DNA of 64,000 bases from Martelella radicis (lineage in GTDB: Bacteria > Pseudomonadota > Alphaproteobacteria > Rhizobiales > Rhizobiaceae), in contig NZ_JACIDZ010000011.1 in assembly GCF_014196625.1 (NCBI RefSeq), forward strand, positions 62,001 through 126,000, read 5' to 3'. How positions within the stretch are numbered: position 1 is the stretch's first letter; the number at the start of each line of letters is the position of its first letter. Of this stretch, positions 8,170 through 16,108 are shown piece after piece. A program made the position numbers and the translations under genes. Below the pieces are notes generated by a model. It had not been told where the DNA came from. It ran no database searches and was given only the letters and a program-made list of their open reading frames with translations.

Positions 8170-9540
8170 ATGGCAAGGTCTGCAGGAGCCAAGGCCGTGC
8201 CCGGCGCGCATATACACGATGTCATCATCGTCGGCGGGGGCATTGCCGGCCTCTCCGCCGCATGGCGTCTTCGTGACCGTGACATTCTGGTGCTGGAGGC
8301 GGGCGACCGTCCCGGCGGACGGATCTGCTCCGTCGACGGCGACAATGGCGTGATGAATTTCGGCGCGCATATGTTTGGCGGTCCGGGCACGATCGTCGGC
8401 GATCTGTGCTGCGCGCTCGGCCTATCCTTGCGCCCGATCGATGCGGGACTGATGGCGATAGCCCTGAAGGGCCGTCTCCGATTGAAGGGCAGGGCGGAGC
8501 TTCTGCCCTTTCTGCTGCCGCTTGCGCCAGCCGCGCGCCTTTCGCTGATCAAGGCGGGACTTGGGCTTCGTCTCGGTTCCGGAAAGGCCGCGGCGATGTT
8601 GCGGCGGACGGCCGATGAACCATGGCCGGAGATGACGCGGCAGCGTCTCGATTTCGCAGGTGCGGAAACGCTTGCAGAGCGGCTCGGTTGTCTCCATCCG
8701 CAGGCTGCCCTGATTATCCGCGCGATCACCGAGCGATGCGGCGGAGATCCTTCCGGCATTTCAGCCGGTCACGGCCTGCGCTCCTTTGCCAATGTCTGGT
8801 CATCGACTTCGCCCGGCTTTCACCTTGTTGGCGGTTCATCGCGCCTGCCCGAGGCGCTTGCAGAACGTCTCGGCAGACGCCTTCGCCTTCAAACGCCGGT
8901 GCGGCATGTGGAGCGAGGCGAGGGCTCGCTTGAGGTGAGGGTCGACGGGAAGGGGGCGGAAACGGTCAGGCACTTTGCGCGCACCGTGATCCTGGCCACG
9001 CCGGCCACTCAGACGCGAACGATCATGCCCGCCCTGCGATCATCGGTGAAGGCGGCGCTTGGCGAAATCCGCTATGGTCCATTTCTTTCGGTCGCCCTCA
9101 ATACGGCCGAGCAGGCGCCCGGCCGGCTCGAGCGAACCTATGCGGTCTCCACGCCTGACAGTGCCTTTGGCGTGCTCTTCAACCAGTCGGTCAACCGCTT
9201 CTCCTTGGCGGGCCACGAAAAGGGAGGCAGCCTGATGATGTTTGCGGGCGCGGCGCGCGCCGAAAAACTGATGCAGCTTGGCGATGACGAGATCGCGTCC
9301 CGTTTTGCCGGCGATCTCCGCAAGCTTCTGCCGGAGCTGATACCGGCAGGAGCCCCTGTGGTGAAGCGCTGGCCGCTCGGTGCGCCTTATGCCTTTACGG
9401 GTCGCGCTGCGCTTCAACCAGCCCTCACGCAGAGCCTCGAGCGGATCGCGCTTGCCGGCGACTATCTGGAATTTCCGAACATGGAGGCTGCCATTCGAAG
9501 CGGCAATGAAGCCGCTGACCGGGTCTTGCGCTGGCTTTGA
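8170..9540 (+). CDS. FAD-dependent amine oxidase/protoporphyrinogen oxidase-like flavoprotein
   Basis: 456 residues from the ATG at 8170, preceded by AAGGGTG. The ADP-binding Rossmann motif VIIVGGGIAGLSAAWRL sits near residues 18-34, then LEAGDRPGGR, and the C-terminal FAD motif LAGDYLEFPNMEAAIRSG near 430, which is the amine oxidase superfamily layout. The middle domain (120-380) is divergent, so the substrate is unknown. No membrane helix is obvious. The gene stands alone, converging on rlmE with a 12-bp gap; it does not look cotranscribed with any neighbour. Confidence 0.85.
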   Translation: MARSAGAKAVPGAHIHDVIIVGGGIAGLSAAWRLRDRDILVLEAGDRPGGRICSVDGDNGVMNFGAHMFGGPGTIVGDLCCALGLSLRPIDAGLMAIALKGRLRLKGRAELLPFLLPLAPAARLSLIKAGLGLRLGSGKAAAMLRRTADEPWPEMTRQRLDFAGAETLAERLGCLHPQAALIIRAITERCGGDPSGISAGHGLRSFANVWSSTSPGFHLVGGSSRLPEALAERLGRRLRLQTPVRHVERGEGSLEVRVDGKGAETVRHFARTVILATPATQTRTIMPALRSSVKAALGEIRYGPFLSVALNTAEQAPGRLERTYAVSTPDSAFGVLFNQSVNRFSLAGHEKGGSLMMFAGAARAEKLMQLGDDEIASRFAGDLRKLLPELIPAGAPVVKRWPLGAPYAFTGRAALQPALTQSLERIALAGDYLEFPNMEAAIRSGNEAADRVLRWL

Positions 9541-9551
9541 CGCCGTCGGGC

Positions 9552-10256
9552 TCAGTCCTCCGTCTGCCGTCCCTTGAAGGATTTGGCCAGCAGGAACATT
9601 TCGACCGATTCCGAGCGCGATGCCGCCGGCTTGACGTGGACAACCTGTTTGAAATTCTGTTTCAACATGGTCAATAGATCATGCTCGGCGCCGCCCTGGA
9701 AGGTCTTGGCCAGAAAATGCCCGCCTTCGGCAAGGGTTTCGATGGCGAAATGGGCCGCCACCTCGCAAAGATGCATGGTGCGCAGATGGTCTGTGCGTTT
9801 GTGCCCCGTGGTCGGCGCGGCCATATCGGAGACCACCAGGTCTGGCGGGCCGTCGAGGGCCTCGCGCAGAAGCCTCGGCGCCTCGTCATCGAGAAAATCC
9901 ATCTCGAAGAACCTGACGCCGGGAACCGGCGCCATTTCGAGGAAATCGATCGCTGCCACGCGCACATCGGTGTCGGTCGAATCGGTTACCTTGGCGGCGA
10001 TCTGCGACCAGCTTCCAGGCGCCGCGCCCAGATCGATGATCCTCCGCGCGCCCTTAAGGATCTGATGCTTTTCGTCAATCTCGAGCAGCTTGTAGGCAGC
10101 GCGCGCCCGAAAGCCCTCGGTCTTCGCACGCTGCACATAGGGGTCGTTAATGTGTCGCTCGATCCAGCGCCTCGAAGAGGCCTTGAGCTTGGACTTCTTG
10201 ACCTTCTGGCCGAGCTTGCGGCCCGTGCGGACCGGTTTTTGGGGTTGTTTGGCCAT
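9552..10256 (-). CDS. rlmE: 23S rRNA (uridine2552-2'-O)-methyltransferase RlmE
   Basis: 234 residues starting [20 protein letters not shown]. FtsJ/RrmJ fold with SAM motif [11 protein letters not shown] near 72 and the K-D-K-E tetrad in [29 protein letters not shown] and SESVEMFLL. It methylates the A-loop of the large ribosomal subunit. The family core is about 210 residues; the extra N-terminal 25 residues are very basic and may aid RNA binding. It lies 2 bp downstream of the Ppx/GppA gene on the same strand, a pair commonly seen in Rhizobiales, so cotranscription is likely. Confidence 0.95.
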   Translation of the reverse strand: MAKQPQKPVRTGRKLGQKVKKSKLKASSRRWIERHINDPYVQRAKTEGFRARAAYKLLEIDEKHQILKGARRIIDLGAAPGSWSQIAAKVTDSTDTDVRVAAIDFLEMAPVPGVRFFEMDFLDDEAPRLLREALDGPPDLVVSDMAAPTTGHKRTDHLRTMHLCEVAAHFAIETLAEGGHFLAKTFQGGAEHDLLTMLKQNFKQVVHVKPAASRSESVEMFLLAKSFKGRQTED

Positions 10257-10258
10257 GG

Positions 10259-11932
10259 TCAGTCCCTGGTGTCGTTGCGAGGCGCGCGGTTGAAGCCGCT
10301 GCGGCGTCTTTTCGAACGCCACACGCCGTCGCGCATCATCATGTCGGTCAGAATGCCCTCGCGCAGACCGCGATCGGCTACGCGCATGCGTTGCGCCGGC
10401 CAGCGGCGACGGATGGCTTCCAGAATGGCGCAGCCGGCAAGCACAAGGTCGGCCCGGTCCGGACCGATGCAGGGATTGGCGGCGCGTCCGGCGAAATCCC
10501 AGGAGAGTAGTTTCTCCTGCATGGCCGAAACCTCGTCATCGGAAAGCCAGATCCCGTCGACCTTGCGCCGGTCGTAGCGCGGCAGGTCGAGATGGACGCC
10601 GGCAAGGGTCGTTACCGTACCGGACGTGCCGATCAGGTGGAAGCCATCGTCATCGGCGCCGCCTTCGACTTCCGGACAATGGAAATCGCCGAGGAGCGCG
10701 GTCACTTCCGCGACCATATCCTCGAAGATCGCCGGCGTCACGTGGTGGCCGCCGTAACGCTCCGAAAGGGTCACGACCCCGACCGGAAGCGATGTCCAGT
10801 GCGAGATGTGGTTGGCGATGCGCTGGGAGCGGTTTTCGCCAAGCTTTATCACGGCGATCTCCGATGAACCGCCGCCGATATCGAAGAGTACCGCCGAACG
10901 CGTCTCGCGGCCGATCAGCGAGGCGCAGCTTGAAACGGCAAGGCGCGCTTCGGTCTCGCGGTTGATGATTTCAAGCTCTAGCCCGGTTTCATTGCGCACG
11001 CGTTTCAGGAACATGTCGCCATTGTCGGCCGCGCGGCAGGCCTCTGTCGCGATCAGCCGCATGCGGCGGACAGACCGGCCTTTCAGCTTGGCGGCGCACA
11101 GCGAAAGCGCTTCGACCGCGCGGTCCATGGCATCCGGGGATAGGCTTCCGGTCGCAGCCAAACCCTCGCCGAGCCGAACGATGCGCGAGAAGCCGTCAAC
11201 CACGCGAAACTGGTGGTGACGTGTTGGCTGGGCGATCAGAAGCCGGCAATTATTGGTGCCGAGATCGAGTGCGGCATAAAGCGTGTTGCCGGCATGATGC
11301 TGGCCGCCGGGCCTCGCACCGCGCAAGGGCGCGCGCTCCCGGCTTTGAGAAACGGGCTGGGAGGCCTGGCCGTTGCGCGCCTCGTGCTGACCGGCTGCAG
11401 CCTGTGCCCTCGAGGCGTGTTGATTCTCGGCCTTTTCCGGCCGCTCCGCCTGCTGCGTGCCGGCGCGCTCATGCTTGCAGCCGTCCGCGCCAAGCGGGCC
11501 TTTCGTATGGGCCTTGCGTCGTCGCCGACGCTTCTTGTGCCGTCCGCCGCCGGTCTCGTCCGCGCGCGCTGCGTTGTCGCGGTCCTTTTCGGAGGCGTCG
11601 ACAGCATCCTTTGCCGCGTTCGGTGTCGGCTTGGTGCCGTTCTGATCGGCTACAGCTTCGCCTCCACCGCGTCGTTTGCCGCGGCGGCGCTTGCGTTTGC
11701 GGGGACCGGCTGAAGCTTGCGGCAACGCCATGTCATTCGGCGCCATGGCGCCGCTCTTGATCGCGGGCACTCCGGCGGCGGCATTGCTGCTGCCCTTCCG
11801 GGATCGGCGACGGCGGGCTCGCTTGCCCTCGCTGCCTTTTGTCAAGCGCGCCCCGCCATCCGACAGCCTGTCGCTGTTTTGGGGGTCTTCCACTTTTTCA
11901 GTTCCATCGCACCGCGCAAGCCGTCGCCGCAA
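10259..11932 (-). CDS. Ppx/GppA-family phosphatase with a long basic N-terminal extension
   Basis: Up to 557 residues. The C-terminal ~340 residues are a Ppx/GppA phosphatase: [13 protein letters not shown] (phosphate 1), [29 protein letters not shown] (phosphate 2) and [12 protein letters not shown]. Members hydrolyse polyphosphate or pppGpp. The first ~215 residues are low complexity, rich in Arg/Lys blocks ([33 protein letters not shown]) separated by Ala/Gln/Asp-rich stretches. The start is uncertain: TTG at 11932, GTG at 11893 or ATGs near residues 63-68 are possible. The pairing with rlmE and the basic tail hint at an RNA or ribosome link, which is inference. Confidence 0.88.
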   Translation of the reverse strand: MRRRLARCDGTEKVEDPQNSDRLSDGGARLTKGSEGKRARRRRSRKGSSNAAAGVPAIKSGAMAPNDMALPQASAGPRKRKRRRGKRRGGGEAVADQNGTKPTPNAAKDAVDASEKDRDNAARADETGGGRHKKRRRRRKAHTKGPLGADGCKHERAGTQQAERPEKAENQHASRAQAAAGQHEARNGQASQPVSQSRERAPLRGARPGGQHHAGNTLYAALDLGTNNCRLLIAQPTRHHQFRVVDGFSRIVRLGEGLAATGSLSPDAMDRAVEALSLCAAKLKGRSVRRMRLIATEACRAADNGDMFLKRVRNETGLELEIINRETEARLAVSSCASLIGRETRSAVLFDIGGGSSEIAVIKLGENRSQRIANHISHWTSLPVGVVTLSERYGGHHVTPAIFEDMVAEVTALLGDFHCPEVEGGADDDGFHLIGTSGTVTTLAGVHLDLPRYDRRKVDGIWLSDDEVSAMQEKLLSWDFAGRAANPCIGPDRADLVLAGCAILEAIRRRWPAQRMRVADRGLREGILTDMMMRDGVWRSKRRRSGFNRAPRNDTRD

Positions 11933-12135
11933 AGGGCCGCTCGCAACATGGCGCTCAATCGATTTTCAGTTGGCGTCATCATAGCAGCGGCGGCAGGCAA
12001 GGCCAATGCCTTTTCTGTCCGTGCTCGTCTCGCCTGTCCGAGGTCGGCATGCGCTTGAAGGCCGCCTGCGTGCATCGGCCTGGCCGGCCAGAAGGTCAGG
12101 GTGGGCAATCATAGGAAAATTTCCAGCCCCCCCCC

Positions 12136-12165
12136 TTGGCAAGCCGGGGCAATTCTGTTTATAAG
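12136..12165 (+). promoter_or_regulatory. Promoter of tRNA-Gln
   Basis: TTGGCA (12136-12141) and TATAAG (12160-12165) are 18 bp apart and lie about 35 bp before the tRNA gene. This is the only sigma-70-like pair in the 11933-12200 gap, which otherwise shows no gene. Confidence 0.6.
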
Positions 12166-12200
12166 CGCCCCACAACGACGGCGCGCCCCGCGCCGGATGT

Positions 12201-12274
12201 TGGGGAATAGGTTAACGGTAGACCCACGGACTCTGACTCCGTTAGTCCTGGTTCGAATCCAGGTTCCCCAGCCA
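12201..12274 (+). tRNA. tRNA-Gln (anticodon CUG)
   Basis: 74 nt with encoded CCA. The acceptor stem TGGGGAA pairs fully with TTCCCCA; the anticodon stem ACGGA/TCCGT encloses loop CTCTGAC with anticodon CTG at 12233-12235; the T-arm contains GGTTCGAATCC. It carries glutamine to CAG codons. The 3' part from the anticodon loop on is duplicated at 29792-29838, so this gene is the integration site of the downstream element and remains intact after insertion. Confidence 0.97.
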
Positions 12275-12277
12275 TTT
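12231..12277 (+). repeat. attL core: 47-bp direct repeat (tRNA-Gln 3' end)
   Basis: From CTCTGACTCC through CCAGCCATTT this is identical to 29792-29838. It begins at the tRNA anticodon loop and ends three bases after CCA, the classic tyrosine-integrase target in the 3' half of a tRNA gene. The flanking bases differ on both sides. Confidence 0.95.
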
Positions 12278-12287
12278 GATTTTCCTA

Positions 12288-12299
12288 GGTATTTTCTCC
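12288..12299 (+). repeat. Left copy of a 12-bp sub-terminal repeat (possible integrase arm site)
   Basis: GGTATTTTCTCC starts 11 bp inside attL. An identical copy in the same orientation is at 29736-29747, 45 bp before attR, so in the circular form the two would flank the core, as arm-type integrase sites do. Confidence 0.5.
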
Positions 12300-12321
12300 T
12301 GTTGCACTAGAACATACCGTG

Positions 12322-13365
12322 TCAGTTGGATGTTCGGTTGGGAATTTCTGTTCCCCTTTCGAGCTTTCTTATCGCGCTCTCTGCAAGTTTCTGGTCTCGT
12401 TTGAGGTAGTGCGAATCGAGGATCGATCGCACCTGCCGCAGTGAATGGCCGCTGATCGTCACGATCTCTGGTTCGGTACATTCCACCAGTGCGAGCCGGG
12501 TAACCGCCGTGCCACGAAGGTCGTTGAAGGTCACGCCGATAATGCCAGCCTTGCCGCAGGCCTTGCGCCAGGAGGAGCGAAACCCATCCGCCGTCCAGGG
12601 TTGCCCCTCGCTGTTCAACAGAACATGCCCCACCTTCTGGCGATGAGGCTCAAGAGCCGCCCTCAAAGGTGCGCCGACGGGAATCACGACACGTGTTCCG
12701 GTCTTGCTTTGCCGCAGCCGGATCGTCTTGCCGTCGTATTGCGGCCATGTCAGCGCCAGAAGATCGCCTTGGCGCTGTCCCGTCCAAAGGGCAAGGATCA
12801 GCGGCAAATGGAGATGGGCAGGCGCTTTTGCGAGAAACGCCTGTTCGTCAGCCTCGGTCCAGATGAATTCGGCGCGGGAGCCGCGATAAAGCCTGCCGCC
12901 CTTCTCGCAGGGGTTCGCGGGCACCAACCCGCGCCCATGCGCCCATGAGAGAATACGGGCAAGAACCTGCCAGCCATAGTCGGCCTGTCGGCGCGATGCT
13001 TTCGCCCTTTCGTCGCGCCACGCCATGAAAAGCGCCCGTGAGCGCCGATCGGACAAAGCGGAGATCGGGAACGTGCCGAATTTCTGTTCGATGATCTTGA
13101 TGAGGCGCACATAGTCGCTTCGGGTGCGCGGCGCGAGTCTGTCCCAGTCGCTGCTGTCCTGAAAGCCATTGATGACGGTCTGCAGGGTTCCGGCCTTCGG
13201 CGCCACCTTTTTGGAAATGGCAGCATAGTAAGCCGCCATGAACTCGGGGTCACCGCGCTTTCCCGGCAGGCGAGGCCCGCCCTTCCAGGCATAGAAATAC
13301 TCAACCGTCTCACCCGAGGCGAGCTTCTTCCTGACCTTGTTGAGACCCTTCAGCTTAACGCGCAT
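12322..13365 (-). CDS. Tyrosine recombinase/phage integrase
   Basis: 347 residues. N-terminal SAM-like core-binding domain (about 55-165), then a catalytic domain with Arg in LWTGQRQGDLLAL, Lys in RQSKTGTRV, the box II segment FNDLRGTAVTRLA, the His of ISGHSLRQ, and the nucleophile Tyr in SILDSHYL near 323. The box II position normally occupied by His is Asn here. The stop is 45 bp from attL. It would catalyse integration and excision at tRNA-Gln. The start overlaps the preceding 61-residue gene by 11 bp, completing a four-gene chain with the AlpA-like protein. Confidence 0.96.
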   Translation of the reverse strand: MRVKLKGLNKVRKKLASGETVEYFYAWKGGPRLPGKRGDPEFMAAYYAAISKKVAPKAGTLQTVINGFQDSSDWDRLAPRTRSDYVRLIKIIEQKFGTFPISALSDRRSRALFMAWRDERAKASRRQADYGWQVLARILSWAHGRGLVPANPCEKGGRLYRGSRAEFIWTEADEQAFLAKAPAHLHLPLILALWTGQRQGDLLALTWPQYDGKTIRLRQSKTGTRVVIPVGAPLRAALEPHRQKVGHVLLNSEGQPWTADGFRSSWRKACGKAGIIGVTFNDLRGTAVTRLALVECTEPEIVTISGHSLRQVRSILDSHYLKRDQKLAESAIRKLERGTEIPNRTSN

Positions 13366-13540
13366 TGGACTTCAGCCAGTCATCAAACGGGGAGGGTGCG
13401 GCATTGGTATCGGCGCTCGACACGATCACGATCTTGCCGCCGTCGATTTCGACCCGACCGACATCGACGCCGCCGGCTTTGACGGCTTCAATTGCGCGCG
13501 TCACGTCGACCTTGCGCCACTGGGTTTCGCGTTTTGCCAT
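13355..13540 (-). CDS. Small phage-element protein, unknown function
   Basis: 61 residues starting MAKRETQWRKVDVTRAIEAV at 13540, with a KIVIVSSAD strand-like segment and a C-terminal FDDWLKS. It overlaps both the upstream small gene (TGATG) and the integrase start, so it is translationally coupled. Its location next to the integrase suggests an accessory role in recombination or its control; no domain is recognised. Confidence 0.75.
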   Translation of the reverse strand: MAKRETQWRKVDVTRAIEAVKAGGVDVGRVEIDGGKIVIVSSADTNAAPSPFDDWLKSNAR

Positions 13541-13695
13541 CACACCTTCCCTTCCGCTTTCAAGCGCTTATAGAGCGCGGCCTGTTTCTTAGGCAGATAT
13601 GCGGCGGCACTGGCGATCAGTGCCGCGCGCTCTTCTTCGCGCCGGATAGCGCGTCGGGCGGCCGCCTCGCGGCGCTGCTTGTAAGTGCGGGCCAC
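13540..13695 (-). CDS. 51-residue basic small protein between AlpA-like and integrase genes
   Basis: GTG start at 13695, preceded by AGGAG nine bases away, and a TGA at 13540-13542 that overlaps the next ATG (TGATG). The GTG shares its first base with the stop of the AlpA-like gene (TAGTG). The product starts ARTYKQRREAAARRAIRREE and is a highly charged, probably helical peptide with a C-terminal PKKQAALYKRLKAEG. The two overlaps make it a credible gene despite its size. Function unknown; a nucleic-acid-binding peptide is possible. Confidence 0.6.
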   Translation of the reverse strand: MARTYKQRREAAARRAIRREEERAALIASAAAYLPKKQAALYKRLKAEGKV

Positions 13696-13883
13696 TACCG
13701 TTTGCTCCTGCTATCCGAGCTGATCTTCTTGAGATCAGCCTCGCGCATCCGGATCGGAGACGTGCCGCCGCCAAGCTTGAACGCGCCGGGAAGGCGACCT
13801 TCCTTGAAATGCCGGGAGACCGTCCGCTCGCTCACTCCGAGCTCGTAAGCGATTGCCTTGCGCGTAAGAATTTTCTCAGCCAT
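13695..13883 (-). CDS. AlpA/excisionase-like helix-turn-helix protein
   Basis: 62 residues, MAEKILTRKAIAYELGVSER followed by TVSRHFKEGRLPGAFKLGGG. This is the HTH_17/MerR-like fold of excisionases and AlpA activators: helix-turn-helix near 8-30, then a wing (GTSPIRMREADLKKI). Such proteins bend att DNA to direct excision or activate the integrase promoter. It heads the overlapping chain ending in the integrase gene. Capsid-forming phage satellites also use AlpA-type regulators, but the fold is common in prophages too. Confidence 0.82.
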   Translation of the reverse strand: MAEKILTRKAIAYELGVSERTVSRHFKEGRLPGAFKLGGGTSPIRMREADLKKISSDSRSKR

Positions 13884-13899
13884 CCAGATACTCCACTAC

Positions 13900-14727
13900 T
13901 CAAGTGTTGCGCAGATCTTCCCGCAAGGCCGACTGTTCTTCTTCCGAAAGTGAATCGAAAAAGTCGTTCCAGAATAAACCCGCCACCCGCTTTATGGTTG
14001 AACCGCTTATCTTTCTGGTCATGAGAAGGTCTTTGAAGCTGTATCTATGAACATAATCGATAGGAGATAAAGTTTTTGTGCTTTCCGAATATAATTTACT
14101 TTCGGAAATTTTCTTAGAGAATGCTTCTTTACCAAAATATATAACTTCGAAAAAGCAAGATTTTTCTTCAGAGAAAGAAAAATATATTTGTATTTGTGCC
14201 ATCGCAATGGGAGAGAAAAACTCAATTTCGATGTTTCTATATGAAAAATCCTTTACTTTTCTCGGCTCTTTATTTTGAAAAGATATGAATTCGTCATTCA
14301 GCTCCGCTTCAATAATTGCTTCGATTGCCTGCACAAAGCTGTGCCCCGGTCCTAAGGCATCGAGACTAGGAATGCCGACCCCTTCGAACTCGAATTCTCC
14401 GCTTCCTCGTGCCGCACTATCTTTATGTTGTTGATCTTCACCCTCTAAAAATGTCGTCCTGGTTATGCGTGTGCTCTCAGTGGCCTTAAGTGCACTATAA
14501 GTTCTGGCCACGTCGCCAACACTGCCATTCTCAAGCATCCGTCCACCGATGGTAGTAAGAAGCAACGCAGCTATTCGAGGGGTCATCGCAATAGCGCTCT
14601 TTGGGCCGCGCCCGGCTTTCGGCACCAAGCCCTCTTCTCTCAACCGCCGGTAATATGTTGCGACCACGGTCTCAGGAACACCGAGAACGTCAGCAACTTC
14701 TTGAACTAGATATCCGCTAGTTATCAC
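13900..14727 (-). CDS. HTH protein with an AT-rich C-terminal half, unknown function
   Basis: 275 residues, GTG start at 14727. Residues 1-40 form a helix-turn-helix (VQEVADVLGVPETVVATYYR, then LREEGLVPK) followed by a GRGPKSA basic linker and a helical segment (AALLLTTIGGRMLENGS). The C-terminal half (about 145-275), encoded at 13900-14290, is strikingly AT-rich compared with the GC-rich first half and the surroundings, and codes for many Phe, Tyr, Ser and Lys (FFSPIAMAQIQIYFSFSEEK). This looks like a joined or recently acquired domain. It may be the element's repressor or an anti-host factor; neither is shown. Confidence 0.72.
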   Translation of the reverse strand: MITSGYLVQEVADVLGVPETVVATYYRRLREEGLVPKAGRGPKSAIAMTPRIAALLLTTIGGRMLENGSVGDVARTYSALKATESTRITRTTFLEGEDQQHKDSAARGSGEFEFEGVGIPSLDALGPGHSFVQAIEAIIEAELNDEFISFQNKEPRKVKDFSYRNIEIEFFSPIAMAQIQIYFSFSEEKSCFFEVIYFGKEAFSKKISESKLYSESTKTLSPIDYVHRYSFKDLLMTRKISGSTIKRVAGLFWNDFFDSLSEEEQSALREDLRNT

Positions 14728-14807
14728 TTCGAGTCCTATTGCTTCCTGCTGCTAAAGGAATATTTTTCTTTTAGGTCGAAGTCAACCCCTAATGGAATCG
14801 GAAACCT

Positions 14808-15425
14808 TTAGGATGGCATGTATCTTGCCGACTGGCGCTTGCGCGGAATGCGGGCGAGCAACGCCCGTCCGTCGCGAACGCCGGTTCCATAGAAATTGCC
14901 GCCCACGCTCCATTCCTGCAAGCCGCGTTCTGTGAGTCGTTCCTCGCCGTCCTGGTCGCGGTCTTCGCTCCACCCGCAGAAAGGCTCCAGGTCATCGCCA
15001 TCATCTTCCCGATCCGGCTCAATTCCGCTGTCGCCAATAGCGCCGGCCAGCGTCCATCCGAGCGAAGGCTCGTTTTCGTCGCCGCTCTCTTCGCAATCCG
15101 AGTCGTCGAACTCACGATCTTCATCGCAGGACATGGCGTCGGTGATAGGGTGTGAGCCGGTGCGCTCATTCTGATTCGGCCATCCCAATAGCGGTTCCGC
15201 GGTGCCATCGTCTTCGTCTTCTCCCTCGCCAGTCGGCGCGTAGTATTTCCGGTGCGGCACTTCCTCATCTGTCCACCCCAAAAGCGGCTCTGCATCCGGT
15301 TCGCCGTCATAGTCGTCAAGTAATGATACAAGGTGTTCGATCGTCCGCTCGATCCGCTTCCGCAGCTCCGGCGTCAGCTCCAGAATGCGGACAAAGTTCT
15401 CCTGTTCGCGAAAATGAGTGTTCAT
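14808..15425 (-). CDS. Acidic protein with four E-P-x-x-G-W repeats
   Basis: 205 residues, ATG at 15425 after AGGAG. Highly acidic, with four spaced copies of an E-P-x-x-G-W motif: EPLLGWTDEE, EPLLGWPNQN, EPSLGWTLAG and EPFCGWSEDR, separated by Asp/Glu/Ser-rich linkers. The N-terminal 40 residues are a charged helix (ELRKRIERTIEHLVSLL). Proteins with D-L-E-P-S-L-G-W repeats are frequent in rhizobial mobile elements but have no assigned function that I know. It is divergent from the XRE gene. The charge pattern would fit a DNA mimic or a chaperone-like binding platform; both are speculation. Confidence 0.75.
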   Translation of the reverse strand: MNTHFREQENFVRILELTPELRKRIERTIEHLVSLLDDYDGEPDAEPLLGWTDEEVPHRKYYAPTGEGEDEDDGTAEPLLGWPNQNERTGSHPITDAMSCDEDREFDDSDCEESGDENEPSLGWTLAGAIGDSGIEPDREDDGDDLEPFCGWSEDRDQDGEERLTERGLQEWSVGGNFYGTGVRDGRALLARIPRKRQSARYMPS

Positions 15426-15521
15426 TCGCGTTGCTCCTAATTTTGCAGAGTGGTAATAGACATAATACGTGCAACTTTGCTCGTTTTATGTCAACACAAA
15501 AAGTGCAATTAGGTGTTTTTT
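15426..15521. promoter_or_regulatory. Divergent control region with probable XRE operators
   Basis: Between the acidic-repeat gene (minus) and the XRE gene (plus). CCTAATTTTGCA (15436-15447) is nearly the inverse of TGCAATTAGG (15504-15513), and GTGCAA occurs at 15469 and 15503. These would be candidate sites for the adjacent regulator. AT-rich throughout. Confidence 0.5.
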
Positions 15522-15758
15522 ATGATTACTTCTGCTCAGTGTCGCGCCGCTCGTGCTCTTATCGACTGGTCCCGCGACGAGCTGGCAAGAGCGTCTAAGG
15601 TTGCTGTTCGAACGATCGTTGACTTTGAACGGGGTGCCAGAGAGCCCAGAGAAGTGACGAAAGATGCAATTCAGAGAGCACTGGAGGGCGCCGGTGTTGT
15701 CTTCGTCAGCGAGAATGGTGAAGGCCCCGGTGTCAGAATGAGGAAGGTCAAAAGATGA
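15522..15758 (+). CDS. XRE-family helix-turn-helix regulator
   Basis: 78 residues from the ATG at 15522 (AGGTG seven bases upstream); the GTG at 15513 is the alternative. The Cro/CI-type HTH runs MITSAQCRAARALIDWSRDE, then LARASKVAVRTIVDFERGAR. The C-terminal AGVVFVSENGEGPGVRMRK tail is typical of the short alphaproteobacterial XRE proteins. It likely governs the divergent region of the element. The stop overlaps the next gene (ATGA). A vestigial copy of its 3' end lies at 16031-16108. Confidence 0.87.
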   Translation: MITSAQCRAARALIDWSRDELARASKVAVRTIVDFERGAREPREVTKDAIQRALEGAGVVFVSENGEGPGVRMRKVKR

Positions 15759-16021
15759 CGCCGCGCGCACTGGAAATGATCGATCGCATGCTTCAAGCGG
15801 CCAGTCCTGCCGACTATGGCATCACGGTCGGGAAGGCTCAGAATATAGCCGCTGACCTCAGGCAGGATTTATCCTCTATCCGAGGCGAGGTGCTGCAGGC
15901 TGGGCTTGCCCCCAACCTTAGGGCGATCGAAACACTGATTTCAGACCTTTGCCGTGAGCGGTCTGATAAGGCCGACGTGCTCTCTCGTTTACATTCAGCT
16001 ATATATGCTCTGAAATATTAG
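15755..16021 (+). CDS. Hypothetical small helical protein
   Basis: 88 residues, coupled to the XRE gene by an ATGA overlap. Mostly helical: MTPRALEMIDRMLQAASPAD at the start and LRAIETLISDLCRERSDKAD in the second half. No motif is recognised. Its coupling suggests a role linked to the regulator, such as an antirepressor or partner. Codon use is ordinary for the element. Confidence 0.65.
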   Translation: MTPRALEMIDRMLQAASPADYGITVGKAQNIAADLRQDLSSIRGEVLQAGLAPNLRAIETLISDLCRERSDKADVLSRLHSAIYALKY

Positions 16022-16030
16022 GACGGACAG

Positions 16031-16108
16031 AAGCGGGCAGGGGTTATCTTCGTCGGGGAGAACGGTGAATATGCTGGTGTTAGAATGAGGAAAAACGCCA
16101 ATGAGTAA
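16031..16108 (+). pseudogene. Vestigial 3' end of a second XRE regulator gene
   Basis: Reading 16031-16108 gives KRAGVIFVGENGEYAGVRMR then KNANE and a stop. This matches the end of the intact XRE protein (AGVVFVSENGEGPGVRMRK) at about 15 of 19 positions, with matching DNA around GAGAAxGGTGAA and GTxAGAATGAGGAA. No HTH part precedes it. It marks a duplication of the XRE unit followed by loss of most of one copy; its stop overlaps the start of the next gene (ATGAGTAA). Confidence 0.7.
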
